From Calothrix rhizosoleniae SC01 (GTDB taxonomy: Bacteria; Cyanobacteriota; Cyanobacteriia; Cyanobacteriales; Nostocaceae), in assembly GCF_900185595.1 (NCBI RefSeq), contig NZ_FYBH01000034.1, positions 1 to 54,634 of the forward strand: 54,634 nucleotides of DNA, given 5' to 3'. The stretch's first letter is position 1. Each line of letters opens with the position of its first letter. The translations under genes and the position numbers were made by a program. The notes under the pieces were generated by a model. It did no database searches and had not been told where the DNA came from. It saw only the letters and a list, made by a program, of their open reading frames with translations. Shown piece after piece: positions 11,501 through 21,113 of this stretch.

Positions 11501-13116
11501 GGGATAGACTCAGCAATATAACTAGTACGATATGCAAACTGCGATCGCCCGGTATTGGCTGTAAAACAGATATCTGCCAGGGATAGATGGGGATGATTGT
11601 TTAAGTGTTGGTCATAGTCTTGAATTAATTGCTCTAATGCATCTGGGGTTTTGGCTGATAAGGTCAGCAAATGCAGTGGACGCTCCGGTGTATCTGGGGA
11701 ATTTTCAACTGCTAAAGGAGCTTCTTCTAAGATAATATGTGCATTAGTGCCACTTAAACCAAAGGAACTTAGTCCCGCCAGTCGCGGCTTCTCCCCCCTT
11801 GACCAAGCCATAGATTTAGTGGGGATGTGGATAGGTAATTGCTCCCAATTGACGTGGGGATTGGGTTGTTGAAAATGTAAGTGGGGGGGAATCTCTTGAT
11901 GTTGTAAAGACAGAATCACTTTTATAAATCCCGCAATTCCCGCAGCCGCTTCTAAATGACCGAGATTGGTTTTCACTGAGCCGACAATTAGGGGATTTTC
12001 TGGGGAATGGTTTTGACCATAGACTGCGTTCAATGCTTCTAACTCAATGGGATCCCCCAGAACTGTACCTGTACCGTGAGCTTCCACATAGCTAATTGCC
12101 TCTGGCTGAATTTTAGCTTTGGCGATCGCTGTTTGCATCAGCTTGACTTGGGCTTTTTCATTGGGAACTGTTAAGCCGCTACTGGGACCGTCATGATTGA
12201 TGGCTGACCCGCGAATTAATCCTAAGATGGGGTTCCCATCGGCGATCGCATCTGTGAGACGTTTGAGGACAACAATACCACAGCCTTCACCTCTTGCCAT
12301 GCCGTTGGCTGAAGCATCAAAGGTTTTGCAGCGACCATCAGGGGCTAAGGCTTGTAAGCGACATAAGCCGATGGTATTCTTGGGTGCTAACATCAAATTC
12401 ACCCCACCCGCTAGAGCGAGGTTACATTCTCCCTGGCGCAAACTCTCCACTGCTAAATGTATGCCGACTAAGGAACTAGAGCAAGCGGTATCTAGTTGCA
12501 TGTTTGGCCCTTGTAATCCCAACACATAGGCAATGCGCCCTGTGGCAATACTACGGGTCACTCCCAGATAAGAATATGCATCCAGATTGGTGTGGCTAGA
12601 ATCTCCACCATTCACGGTTAACTGGGCATAATCATCTGTACACAAGCCGACAAATATGCCTGTCAAACTGTTTTTCAGGCTTTCTGGTACTATGGCTGAG
12701 TTTTCTAGGGCTTGCCAACAAACTTCTAATAGCAGGCGTTGTTGGGGATCCATGCTGGCGGCTTCCCTGGGAGAAATGCCGAAGAATACGGGATCGAATA
12801 AATCCACATCATCTACAAACCCACCATTACGGGTGTACATTTTGCCGGGGACATGGGGATCACAATCATAATAATCCTCAATCTGCCAGCGATCGCTGGG
12901 TACTTCTCCAATGGCATCCACTCCATTGCGTAACAGCTGCCAAAAGGCGGCGGGATTGTTTGCTCCTCCAGGAAATTTACAACCCATACCCACAATGGCG
13001 ATCGCTTCTGATGCTGAATTTTCATATTCCCTGAGTTTTGCCCTCAGTTCTCGCAATTCCCAGAGGGCTTTTTTCATTAAGGAGGAGGAATCTGTATGAT
13101 TTACATCTATATTCAT
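8578..13116 (-). CDS. Type I PKS, minimal C-methylating module KS-AT-MT-ACP (PKS5)
   Basis: 1512 residues. KS from about 37 with Cys212 (DTACSSSL), EAHGTG and NLGHLEA motifs. AT with Ser656 in GHSVGEYVA and an HGFHS motif near 753, malonyl-like with Gly for the usual Ala. A helical post-AT linker ending near VDQHQ leads directly to the C-methyltransferase ([11 protein letters not shown] near 1163), then an ACP with Ser1421 (GLDSL). There is no DH, ER or KR, so the beta-carbon should stay a ketone next to one or two SAM-derived methyls. The ATG overlaps the stop of PKS4 in an ATGA, which implies translational coupling. The C-terminus carries a docking-type helix (LDANQIETLIAQEVAGI) and the N-terminus a charged coil, expected to dock to PKS6 and PKS4 respectively. 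Confidence 0.95.
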   Translation of the reverse strand: MNIDVNHTDSSSLMKKALWELRELRAKLREYENSASEAIAIVGMGCKFPGGANNPAAFWQLLRNGVDAIGEVPSDRWQIEDYYDCDPHVPGKMYTRNGGFVDDVDLFDPVFFGISPREAASMDPQQRLLLEVCWQALENSAIVPESLKNSLTGIFVGLCTDDYAQLTVNGGDSSHTNLDAYSYLGVTRSIATGRIAYVLGLQGPNMQLDTACSSSLVGIHLAVESLRQGECNLALAGGVNLMLAPKNTIGLCRLQALAPDGRCKTFDASANGMARGEGCGIVVLKRLTDAIADGNPILGLIRGSAINHDGPSSGLTVPNEKAQVKLMQTAIAKAKIQPEAISYVEAHGTGTVLGDPIELEALNAVYGQNHSPENPLIVGSVKTNLGHLEAAAGIAGFIKVILSLQHQEIPPHLHFQQPNPHVNWEQLPIHIPTKSMAWSRGEKPRLAGLSSFGLSGTNAHIILEEAPLAVENSPDTPERPLHLLTLSAKTPDALEQLIQDYDQHLNNHPHLSLADICFTANTGRSQFAYRTSYIAESIPHLQSQLTQQNITKASNNAESAKIACLFTGQGSQYSGMGKGLYDTQPTFRKTLEHCAEILQPLLDVPLLEILYPSSPENADLIHQTVYTQPAIFALEYALFTLWQTWGIQPHWLMGHSVGEYVAATVAGVWTLEEGLTLIAHRGRLMQSTDGGAMVAVFTDVPTVSNVIAEHGLAIAAINGPQNVVVSGEAKAIEQLIHTFNNQNIKTTPLRVSHGFHSPLMTPIISAFRQVAQKINYQSPKINIVSNVTGQPITEEIATPEYWCQQIEKPVQFAAGLATLSAKGVEVLLEIGAKPTLLAMASQNLPTAEIALLPTLCPGVGDWQQMLTSLTSLFSQGVAINWSGFDQDYQRHIVDLPTYPWQRKRYWAVTKATKNVGSKSSQITQLLDAGNRDKLTQLLLNRLPVEQEAVITDIVNILVDQHQTENCATFPLPQPGTIKAALQPQLDSLIGKIDVNYWQVLEQLETLTSEYVLQAFDNLGWNFEPQQGFSAKEMATKLGIVDQHYRLLLRLLEMLSETQVLKSVNDHWQVINQPDVSHPQNRQQKLLEQCPQAKAELTVVQRCGANLAPVLRGECDPLQSLFPDADVTLLTQLYQDAPFSQVMNTLVQKTLMTVLDEFSSKTDLRILEIGAGTGGTTAYLLPHLHPQTTQYTFTDISPLFTTKAAQKFADYPFIRYQVLNIEENPQQQKFPSHHYQIIIAANIIHATADLRQTLTHIHELLAPGGLLIMLETTARQRWVDLFAGFTGGWWKFTDFDLRPHHPLLPAPKWEELLQAIGFETTATIQPHLNNQPLIAQPAVIIAQSQWVEIALSATEEYPQPSVNPTPEKKFIPIREQLATVSPQLRHDVLVTYLQDQLQLVLGLERSQIPDPQQGFFDLGLDSLTAVELKNRLEADLNATLPSTLAFDFPNIQILATHLMHTVFGWTVEDVTNPDSDNVSAIAQLDANQIETLIAQEVAGIEELLRVNQQQSES

Positions 13117-16100
13117 CGCTGTTTGCTCTCCTCAATTGCGTTTAATTCTTGGGCGAGTAACTGTACAATATCTTCATCCCCAAGGTGGTCGAAAGCCGGT
13201 GCTGTGGGTTCTGTTGGCCTAGTTAAGGTCAGTCCCAGGACATTTTGCGCCAAATAGTCTACCAATTCTGCCACGCTGGCACATTTGAACAATAAGGTAG
13301 GCGGTAGGTCACATTCTAAGGTAGTTTGTAAGCTATTCCGCAATTCCACTGAGGTTAAGGAATCCATTCCCATATCAAAAAAGCCCTGTTGGGGATTAAT
13401 GGTGGCTGTGGGTGATAATCCTAAGATTTTGCTCAGGTGCAAGTTGACATGGTTGGTGAGTAAAGTTATTGCTGCTTCTGGGTCAGTATTTTCTAACTGT
13501 TGGCGAATTGATGGAGTATCATCCGTCGTTGATGGGTTGACAACCTGGGACTGTAACAGGCTGAAGAATGGGGAATTTGTCCAAGGTTTGCCAAACTGTG
13601 ACCAATCAATAGGAATCACACCCACTTGGATTGCCTTATTGTTCAATGATGCCTCTAAAATCTCTAATACTGCTTGGGCGGGAATAGTGCCCATACCTGT
13701 GCCAAGTAACCGGGAACTGATATCTAGTTTGACGGCTGCACCCACCTCATCCACTGCACCCCAGTTGATACATAGAGCAGGTAAACCCATTGCTCGACGT
13801 TCATATACTAAGGCATCTAAAAAACTATTGGCGGCGGCGTGGTTGGATTGTCCGATATTTCCTAAAATTGAGGCTGCTGCTGAGAATAGGACGAAAAAGT
13901 CTAGGGGTTGATCCTTGGTTAAAGAATGCAAATGCCAAGCCCCGTCTACCTTCGACTCCATAACTCGGGTAAATCTTGACCAAGATAATTGTTGCATCAA
14001 CCCATCTGCCAATGTCCCAGCTGAATGAATTACCCCTCGTAGGGGTGGGGATGATTGGTCAATTTCTTGCAGAACTGCGGCGATTTCTTCAGCTTGGGAC
14101 ACATCAGCTTGAACAACTTTCACTTCAATGTCCATTGCTTCCAGGGATTTTAATGCTGAGGCATTTTCTGGCTGCACTCTCCTGCGTCCGACTAATACCA
14201 AATGCTTGGCACCTTTCTCTGCTAACCAATGTGCCACCAATAAACCTAAACCACCCAAGCCGCCGGTGATTAAATAAGTCCCCTCTGGGTGTAATTGCAA
14301 CTGATTGGGGGAGGTCTGAGGAAATTGAGAGAGGACGATTTTGCCTGTGTGTTTTGCTTGCTGCATATAACGAAAGGCAGCGATCGCTTCTGTGAAGGAA
14401 AAGACTGTATGGGGTAAAGGCTGGAGTTCCTCTTGCTCAAACTGCTGTCCAAGTTTTTCTAGGATTCCTTGGGCTAATGTGGGTTGTGTTTGTACCACCT
14501 GCATTAGATCCACGGGAAAATAAGCTACATCTGGTCTGGCTTGGGCGACAGCTGCTGGTTCCCAAGCATTGCGTTTGGAAATTTCCACAAATCGACCATT
14601 ACGCCGCAATACAGCTAGGCTGCTTTCAATAAATCCTGGGGAGGTGAGGGAGTTGAGAACAATATCCACTCCTTGGTTTTGGGTAAATTCCATCACCTGT
14701 TGGGCGAAATCCAAGTTACGGGAATTCATGATATATTTGACTCCCAAGGATTTGAGAACTTCCCATTTTCCAGGACTGGCTGTGGCGAAGACTTCTGCCC
14801 CGGCTTGTTGGGCAATTTGCACGGCGGCTTGTCCCACTCCTCCGGTAGCCGCGTGAATCAAGACGCGATCGCCCGGTTGAATTTTGGCTAAATGATCCAG
14901 GGTATAATCGGCTGTGAGAAAGGCTGAGGGGATGGTGGCGGCTTCAACAAAACTCAATTGTTGAGGCATGGGGATAGTCATTGCGGCATTCACTGTCACA
15001 AACTGACTGAAGCTACCGCTAACCATGGCGATTGCGGCATCATTGATGTGGAAGTTTGTTACCCCTTCCCCCACAGCTACGACTTTTCCCGCACACTCTA
15101 ATCCCAATGGAGCTGATTTGACAATAGGGAGTGGGGAGTCGGGAGTGGGGAGTCGGTCAGAGGTATTTTCATCCTTGGTGGTAAAATTGTTCTTCATCGG
15201 GACTGCTTCTCCTGGATATAAACCCAAGACAATCATCAAATCCCGGAAGTTTAATCCCGCCGCTTCTACCTGGATTTCAATTTCTCCCGCCTTTGGTTGA
15301 CTACGGGTGATGGGTTGCAGGTGTAAGTTGTCTAGTTCACCGGGTGTACTTATGTCTAACCTGACTGGTTGCAGATTACTATCAGACTTGTTATCTAAGG
15401 GTTTACGGTTCAGTCTGGCTAGATGTCGCCTACCCTCTCGAAAGGCAATTTGGTCTTCTGATGTGGGATTGCTAATTTCTAACAATATGTTTTGCACATC
15501 TTGCTGTATGTCTTTTCCAGGGACATCAATGCGGACACAATTTAGTTCCGGATGTTCTAAGTTTAAGGATTTGCCCATGCCCCATAAACTCGATTGGGCA
15601 AGCCCTGGGACTGAATGATCTAGAGCATCAGCAGGAACGGCTTGTCTGGTAACTAACCACAACTGAGAGGATTTTTCCAGTTTGGCGATCGCTTGACATA
15701 GATGTAAGGTACTTGCACAACTGAAAATAGTCCCTGCTTTGAGTTGGGTGTGGGTCAAATCTGGGGAGCTGGCTGCATTTAGACTCCAACAGTGAATAAT
15801 TCCCGATAAAGGTTGGGGAATTGCAGACAAAAGTTGCTCAAAATCAGCTTTATTTGCTGGATTGAGTTGAAATTCTTGCTGACCAATAACTTGATAATTT
15901 TCCCCAGCAAAAGCCAAGACCACATCTTCACCGCGATCGCGTAGTTGTTGAGCGATCGCTTCACCTGTACCTTGACCATCCCCTAATATCAACCATGTTT
16001 GTTCTGAGGATTTGCTATCAACACATGGGGATGCTGTGGTTTGAGCTAGGAATATTTCTTGTTGTGATAAACTTTGCCCTTGAGAGTTATTGATACTAAT

Positions 16101-19100
16101 GGTTTCTACTTTTGTAAACCCAGTTTCTGTTAGTAATTGCTGCCATTTTTCCCCTGATAGTAAAGGATAATTTGGTCGCCATTTAACATCTTGCTCTTGA
16201 AATTTCCACCACCCTTCTGTCAAACCAAAGGTTAAATCAATCCAGTTTTGCTTTTGTGTTGCTTCTAATAAAACCAACATTCCTCCAGGTGCCAGTAGTT
16301 GCCGTACATGAGTTAATGTTGTGGGTAAATTAGCCGTTGCATGTAACACATTGGCAGCTAGAATTATGTCGTATTTTTGATCAGCAAGTCCTTGCTCTCG
16401 GGGATTTTTTTCAATATCTAAAACTTCATATTTAATAAATGGATAATCTTTAAATGTCTCACTTGCTTGGGTGATGAAACTGGCACCAACATCTGTGAAT
16501 GTATATTCAATTTGTTCAGCATTTAAACTAGGCAATACATAGCGAGTTGTCCCCCCTGTTCCGGCTCCAATTTCTAAAATTCTCATGCCTTGGGATGGGG
16601 GTAATTTTTCCAGGGTGGAATTAATTGTCTGAGCGACTAAACTGTTCATCGCCACTGCTAAAGGAGAGTGCTGATACAGTTGACTTACTAATGTGGCATC
16701 CCCTTGGGGAAATAATAAATCAAGAGGGTCAATTTTCCCCTGTAAAACCTCTGCTAATTGATTCCCACAACCCTGTAATAAAGTTAATTCGTTGGCGGTT
16801 TCTGCGGTATTATTTACTTGCCCAGTCAAGTTTTGCCCTGTGGGGGGAATCGTTTCCACCCGCCATGTCTGATTTTGTGGTTCTAAAAATTTGGCGGCGC
16901 TCAATATTTCTAAGAGGCGATTAACTAAACCCAAATATTGAGGATTCATTCCAGTTTGCTCAACCAGCTCGTCAGTAGTAAATTCCTGATTTAACTGCCA
17001 TTGCCATTTTAATTTTGTCAAGGCTTGTAAAATATAACTTACAGCCAATTCTTCCAGTTGATTCACACCATTTTGATATGCCGTGAGTCTCTCCTGAAAA
17101 TCATCAACCCTGACTAATTTTTGCTTAGTTTCTGCTGGTGATAACAATGGCGGCAATGTAGGAGAATTTGGATGACGGAATATAGCTTGGGGCAACCATT
17201 GTATTTGATAAAGCCAATCTGACCATAACTGATGCTGCTGACCAAATATTGCTTGGGGATTGGCTGGCTGAAACTGCATTCCTTCAATTTCAGCAATTAA
17301 CTCTCCCTGCTCTGACCACAAATGCAAGTCAGCAATGATCACCTGATTTACCTGGCGCAGTTTTACCTCGCTCCAACGTGGCTCTCCCAAATTCAATACT
17401 CGCAAACTATCTAAACTAGTAGGCAAATAAGTCTGGGTATTGCCTTGAGCAACTAATACCACCCCTACCACTTGTAAACAGCCATCCCATAAAACTGGGT
17501 GGAGTTTATATTCCTTTTCTTCTCCTCCTAATACATCTGGTAAATAAATCTCACCAACAAACTTATCTGCCTGTTGTCCAACTTGTTTAACTGTTTGTAA
17601 GCTTTTACCTAATTTAATTCCTCTTGCTGTCAAGTCTTCGTAATAAGAATTAACCGGAATTACTGTTGTATAACTTCCCAAATCCTGATGAATTAATTTT
17701 TTGGGTGATGTTTTGCCGAGAACACCCGAACCATGACAGAGCCAATTATCAGCCTGTAAACTAAATATTTCCACCAAATAACGTGCTGAAGTTTCCGGTG
17801 TTAAAGCAATCTGCACCGTCACAGAACCATCTTCAGGTATGACTAATGCTTGTTGAATGACAAAATTTTGCAGCGTGATTTGCTCAGTTTGCCATACTTT
17901 GATCCCGGCAGCGATCGCCATTTCTAAAAAGGCTGTTCCAGGTAAGATCATCTGTCCATAGACCAGATGATCGGCGATAAAGCTCAACGTATCACAACTG
18001 AGTTGAGTCTCAAAACAAATGGTTTTTGATTTAGCTAACCGTAAACGTTGCCCGAGTAAAGGATTTTTTGCCGATTTTACTTCAGAAATACTATGTTTTT
18101 TACTATGTCTTTTGGCTGTGATTTCCGGTGATAACCAATATTTTTGTTTTTGCCAAGGATAGGTAGGTAGAAAAGGTAATCGTCGATGGGAATAATCTTG
18201 CTCAAAACCCTGCCAATCAATGTTCACACCTTGGACATATAACATCCCTAAAGTTTCTAGTATTTGCTGCCAATTAGATTTTTGCGGATGTAAACTCCCT
18301 AGCCAAATTTTTCTCTCACTTCCCCAATCAGCTTTCGCCATTGCTGTTAGAGTTGTTTTAGCCCCTAATTCTAAAAAAATGTCATATTCAGCAATTAATG
18401 TGGCTAATCCTTTTGTCCACTGCACGGGCTGTAAAATATGTTCCACCCAATAATCTGGACTTGCCATATCTGGGGTTGCCCAGGTACCGGTGACATTGGC
18501 AATCATATCTAGTTGGGGTGTATTGTATGTAATTTGCTGGGCAACTTGACGAAATTCCTCTACCATCGGTTGCATTAAAGGAGAGTGAAAAGCTAAACGC
18601 ACCTGCAAAGGTTGGCTTTTGATCCCCATCTGGGACAGACGCTCCACTAACCCATCAATGGCTGATGCTTCCCCGGAAACTGTCAAACTTTGCCGTCCAT
18701 TGTATGCTGCAATAGTTAGGGAAGGATGAGAAGCAATTGCCTGACGTACCATTGTCTCATCAGACCAAACGGCTATCATTTTGCCATTTTCTGGGATTTG
18801 CTGCATCAATCGACCTCTAGCAGCAACTAACATTAAGGCATCTTCTAAACTAAATACCCCTGCCACACAGGCAGCTATGTATTCCCCTAAACTATGCCCC
18901 ATGACCGCATCTGGCTTCACTCCCCAAGATAACCACAGTTGATAGAGGGAATAGCCAATGGCGAATAAAGCCGGTTGAGTGTAAGCTGTCTGGTGTAACT
19001 TATCTATGTCTGCGTACAGCAGATCCCCCAAGGAAACATCCAAGTGTGAATCCAATATTTCCTGACAGCGATCAAGTGCTTGGCGAAATGTGGGTTGGGT

Positions 19101-20921
19101 ATCATAGAGTTCTCGTCCCATACCTACATATTGGGAACCTTGACCTGTAAACAGAAAGGCAATTTTGGGAGCTTTTTTTGCAGATATCAAACCTTGAAAG
19201 CAGCCACCATCTGCATTTCCCTTCAGCTTTTGCTCAACTTCTGCCAAGGAACTAGCAACCAAACTTAACCGATAATCAAAGTGCGATCGCCCTGTGTTAG
19301 TGGTATGGCAAATATCCCCCAAATTTGCTTGCCCATGCCCATCTATATAATGAATATAATCCTGGGCTAGTTGTTGTAAAGCTGTTGGGGTTTTCCCTGA
19401 TAAGGTTAACAAATGATAGGGACGTTCATTAAGAGGCTGGGAGGAAGCATTCCCCATGCTTCCAGCTCCCTTACCCCCTGCTTCTTCTCCTGAAGAGGGT
19501 GATTCTAGATTGGGTGCAGCTTCTAGAACTACATGCACATTCGTACCTGTAAATCCGAAGGAACTCACCCCCGCAATTTGTCTACCATCGACTCCTGCCA
19601 ATGATTGCAAAGTTGTTGGCACCGTAATCGGTAAGTTGTGCCAATCTATTTGGGGATTGGGTTGCTGAAAGTTGAGGTGGGGGGGAATCTGTTGATTTTG
19701 CAGTGCTAGCACTACCTTAATTAACCCTGCAATTCCCGCCGCCCCTTCTAAATGTCCAAGATTCGTCTTGACTGAGCCAATCAACAAAGGACTCTGGCGA
19801 TCTGAACTAAAGACTGCTCCTAATGCTCCCACTTCTATGGGATCCCCTAAAGAGGTTCCTGTACCGTGGGCTTCAATATAACTGACTTGTTGTGGTGTGA
19901 CTCCGCTATTTTCCAGGGCTTCCCGAATGACTGCTTGCTGTGCAGGGCCATTGGGTACTGTCAACCCACTTGTGCGACCATCGTGATTGGCAGCTGAGCC
20001 ACGAATCAAAGCTAAAATTGGATCCCCATCACTCAAAGCATCCGCCAACCTTTTCAGGACAATCATGCCAGCACCTTCGCCTCTGACATAACCATCCGCA
20101 GCTGCATCAAAAGTATGACAGCGATCGCTCGGAGATAACATTTGTGCTTTCGAGCCAATAATACTGATATCTGGTGCCAGCAGTAAGTTGACTCCTCCCG
20201 CTAAAGCTAAGTTACATTCCCGTTGACGTAGACTTTGACAGGCTTGATGCACAGCCAATAACGATGAAGAACAAGCCGTATTCACAGCTACACTCACCCC
20301 TCTGAGTCCTAGGATGTAAGACAAACGCCCCGCCGCCGCACTCAAAGCGTTTCCCGTACCCACATAGGCTGCTAAATCCTGAGGATCTCCAGAACTAGTA
20401 ATCAGTTGAAAGTAGTCACTGGTACAAATCCCAACAAAGACTCCCGTGGCACTAGCCAATAATTTTTCTGGTGATTGGGCACCATTTTCTAGGGCTTCCC
20501 AAGCCACCTCTAACAATAGACGTTGTTGCGGATCAAGGATGTTAACTTCCCTTGGGGAAATACCGAAAAATTCCGCATCAAATTTGTCTACATCCCTTAA
20601 CAAACCTGCTTGGCGGGTATACATTTTCCCCCCTACTTCTGGATGGGGATCATAGTATGTGGCTATGTCCCATCTTTGTTGAGGTATATCGGTAATTCCC
20701 TGTTGACCATTTTTTAATAATTCCCAAAATGTCTGGGGTGTATCGCTTCCCCCAGGAAAACGACAACCGATGCCAACAACAGCAATGGGTTCGGCTTTGA
20801 GCAAATCTATCTTTGGTAAAAGCTGCTGTGTAGCTAACGCTAATTTCAGAGGGGACATTGTAGAAAGACGTTGAGATAAGCTTTGCATACCAAAGGTGCT
20901 GTAGTTATCGTTATGCGTCAT
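13113..20921 (-). CDS. Type I PKS, fully reducing module KS-AT-DH-MT-ER-KR-ACP (PKS4)
   Basis: 2602 residues. KS with Cys217 (NTACSSSL); AT with GQGSQ near 592, Ser677 (GHSLGEYIAA) and LAFHS near 780 (malonyl-type); DH with His985 (DHLVYGQMILP) and DGCLQ near 1145; C-methyltransferase [11 protein letters not shown] near 1446; ER about 1868-2190 with the nucleotide-binding AATGGVGQAAVQIA near 2023; KR with GGLGGLG near 2217, LAD (B-type-like) and His2361 where Tyr is usual (GQSNHAAAN); ACP Ser2521. This is the only module with ER, so it should give a saturated alpha-methyl unit. Odd points: a repeat-derived peptide (FTTKDENTS then LPTPDSPLPI) sits in the N-terminal part of the ER, and a GGKGAG-type peptide in the KS-AT linker. 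The N-terminus lacks the coil type seen in the other PKSs. It is the first gene of the minus-strand operon and faces the NtcA region. Confidence 0.95.
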   Translation of the reverse strand: MTHNDNYSTFGMQSLSQRLSTMSPLKLALATQQLLPKIDLLKAEPIAVVGIGCRFPGGSDTPQTFWELLKNGQQGITDIPQQRWDIATYYDPHPEVGGKMYTRQAGLLRDVDKFDAEFFGISPREVNILDPQQRLLLEVAWEALENGAQSPEKLLASATGVFVGICTSDYFQLITSSGDPQDLAAYVGTGNALSAAAGRLSYILGLRGVSVAVNTACSSSLLAVHQACQSLRQRECNLALAGGVNLLLAPDISIIGSKAQMLSPSDRCHTFDAAADGYVRGEGAGMIVLKRLADALSDGDPILALIRGSAANHDGRTSGLTVPNGPAQQAVIREALENSGVTPQQVSYIEAHGTGTSLGDPIEVGALGAVFSSDRQSPLLIGSVKTNLGHLEGAAGIAGLIKVVLALQNQQIPPHLNFQQPNPQIDWHNLPITVPTTLQSLAGVDGRQIAGVSSFGFTGTNVHVVLEAAPNLESPSSGEEAGGKGAGSMGNASSQPLNERPYHLLTLSGKTPTALQQLAQDYIHYIDGHGQANLGDICHTTNTGRSHFDYRLSLVASSLAEVEQKLKGNADGGCFQGLISAKKAPKIAFLFTGQGSQYVGMGRELYDTQPTFRQALDRCQEILDSHLDVSLGDLLYADIDKLHQTAYTQPALFAIGYSLYQLWLSWGVKPDAVMGHSLGEYIAACVAGVFSLEDALMLVAARGRLMQQIPENGKMIAVWSDETMVRQAIASHPSLTIAAYNGRQSLTVSGEASAIDGLVERLSQMGIKSQPLQVRLAFHSPLMQPMVEEFRQVAQQITYNTPQLDMIANVTGTWATPDMASPDYWVEHILQPVQWTKGLATLIAEYDIFLELGAKTTLTAMAKADWGSERKIWLGSLHPQKSNWQQILETLGMLYVQGVNIDWQGFEQDYSHRRLPFLPTYPWQKQKYWLSPEITAKRHSKKHSISEVKSAKNPLLGQRLRLAKSKTICFETQLSCDTLSFIADHLVYGQMILPGTAFLEMAIAAGIKVWQTEQITLQNFVIQQALVIPEDGSVTVQIALTPETSARYLVEIFSLQADNWLCHGSGVLGKTSPKKLIHQDLGSYTTVIPVNSYYEDLTARGIKLGKSLQTVKQVGQQADKFVGEIYLPDVLGGEEKEYKLHPVLWDGCLQVVGVVLVAQGNTQTYLPTSLDSLRVLNLGEPRWSEVKLRQVNQVIIADLHLWSEQGELIAEIEGMQFQPANPQAIFGQQHQLWSDWLYQIQWLPQAIFRHPNSPTLPPLLSPAETKQKLVRVDDFQERLTAYQNGVNQLEELAVSYILQALTKLKWQWQLNQEFTTDELVEQTGMNPQYLGLVNRLLEILSAAKFLEPQNQTWRVETIPPTGQNLTGQVNNTAETANELTLLQGCGNQLAEVLQGKIDPLDLLFPQGDATLVSQLYQHSPLAVAMNSLVAQTINSTLEKLPPSQGMRILEIGAGTGGTTRYVLPSLNAEQIEYTFTDVGASFITQASETFKDYPFIKYEVLDIEKNPREQGLADQKYDIILAANVLHATANLPTTLTHVRQLLAPGGMLVLLEATQKQNWIDLTFGLTEGWWKFQEQDVKWRPNYPLLSGEKWQQLLTETGFTKVETISINNSQGQSLSQQEIFLAQTTASPCVDSKSSEQTWLILGDGQGTGEAIAQQLRDRGEDVVLAFAGENYQVIGQQEFQLNPANKADFEQLLSAIPQPLSGIIHCWSLNAASSPDLTHTQLKAGTIFSCASTLHLCQAIAKLEKSSQLWLVTRQAVPADALDHSVPGLAQSSLWGMGKSLNLEHPELNCVRIDVPGKDIQQDVQNILLEISNPTSEDQIAFREGRRHLARLNRKPLDNKSDSNLQPVRLDISTPGELDNLHLQPITRSQPKAGEIEIQVEAAGLNFRDLMIVLGLYPGEAVPMKNNFTTKDENTSDRLPTPDSPLPIVKSAPLGLECAGKVVAVGEGVTNFHINDAAIAMVSGSFSQFVTVNAAMTIPMPQQLSFVEAATIPSAFLTADYTLDHLAKIQPGDRVLIHAATGGVGQAAVQIAQQAGAEVFATASPGKWEVLKSLGVKYIMNSRNLDFAQQVMEFTQNQGVDIVLNSLTSPGFIESSLAVLRRNGRFVEISKRNAWEPAAVAQARPDVAYFPVDLMQVVQTQPTLAQGILEKLGQQFEQEELQPLPHTVFSFTEAIAAFRYMQQAKHTGKIVLSQFPQTSPNQLQLHPEGTYLITGGLGGLGLLVAHWLAEKGAKHLVLVGRRRVQPENASALKSLEAMDIEVKVVQADVSQAEEIAAVLQEIDQSSPPLRGVIHSAGTLADGLMQQLSWSRFTRVMESKVDGAWHLHSLTKDQPLDFFVLFSAAASILGNIGQSNHAAANSFLDALVYERRAMGLPALCINWGAVDEVGAAVKLDISSRLLGTGMGTIPAQAVLEILEASLNNKAIQVGVIPIDWSQFGKPWTNSPFFSLLQSQVVNPSTTDDTPSIRQQLENTDPEAAITLLTNHVNLHLSKILGLSPTATINPQQGFFDMGMDSLTSVELRNSLQTTLECDLPPTLLFKCASVAELVDYLAQNVLGLTLTRPTEPTAPAFDHLGDEDIVQLLAQELNAIEESKQR
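15123..15191 (-). repeat. Interspersed repeat inserted in frame in the ER domain of PKS4
   Basis: Read on the minus strand, this stretch contains ACCACCAAGGATGAAAATAC and a GACTCCCCACTCCC-type minisatellite. The same DNA lies on the plus strand at about 40753-40823 in the DH of PKS2, and both copies are translated in the same frame (FTTKDENTS..LPTPDSPLPI). In this ER it lengthens the loop between the GLYPGE and GLECAGKV motifs, a surface position. The copies are nearly identical although the host domains are not homologous, so it is a spread repeat and not domain homology. Confidence 0.85.
19441..19495 (-). repeat. G-rich minisatellite-like insert in the KS-AT linker of PKS4
   Basis: The coding strand reads as a G-rich run encoding EEAGGKGAGSMGNAS between the KS and AT domains. 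A similar GCAGGGGG/GGAAGGGGGC run encoding AGGKGAGGRGD occupies the equivalent linker of PKS1 at about 32721-32755. Related runs occur between genes (854-876 and 26670-26700). Confidence 0.55.
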
Positions 20922-21099
20922 GGGCTTGTTTTGCTACACTTGCCCACTAATACCATAGGGCTAACATTGTATGCAATGCCAAATTTTTTACCACTAACAA
21001 TTTGATATTTTTTTTACCTTCTTAATCGCCAATGTAGACAATTAAGTATAATTATCTCAATTTTGTTACATTATGTAGAGATTACATGATGCTAGTTGC

Positions 21100-21113
21100 G
21101 TAACACCTGTTAC
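21100..21113 (+). promoter_or_regulatory. NtcA-type binding site (GTA-N8-TAC) with downstream -10 element
   Basis: The sequence GTAACACCTGTTAC is a perfect palindrome (arms GTAACA/TGTTAC, 2-base spacer) and an exact match to the NtcA consensus GTA-N8-TAC. A perfect TATAAT lies at 21135-21140, 21 bases after the box. NtcA-activated cyanobacterial promoters have a TAN3T -10 box about 20-24 bases downstream. The geometry fits transcription to the right, toward the diiron/methyltransferase genes. The inferred start is near 21147, with a leader of about 160 bases. On the other strand the best -10-like TAATGT is 26 bases away, less convincing. Confidence 0.7.

Noticed and set aside
13285-13911. 208-codon open frame on the plus strand inside PKS4
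   Set aside because: It lies opposite the conserved KR-ACP coding region, with no recognisable domain or ribosome-binding site; a shadow of the real gene.
21067-21113. NtcA box also driving PKS4 on the minus strand
   Set aside because: The nearest -10-like TAATGT is 26 bases from the box, outside the usual range; kept only as a possibility.
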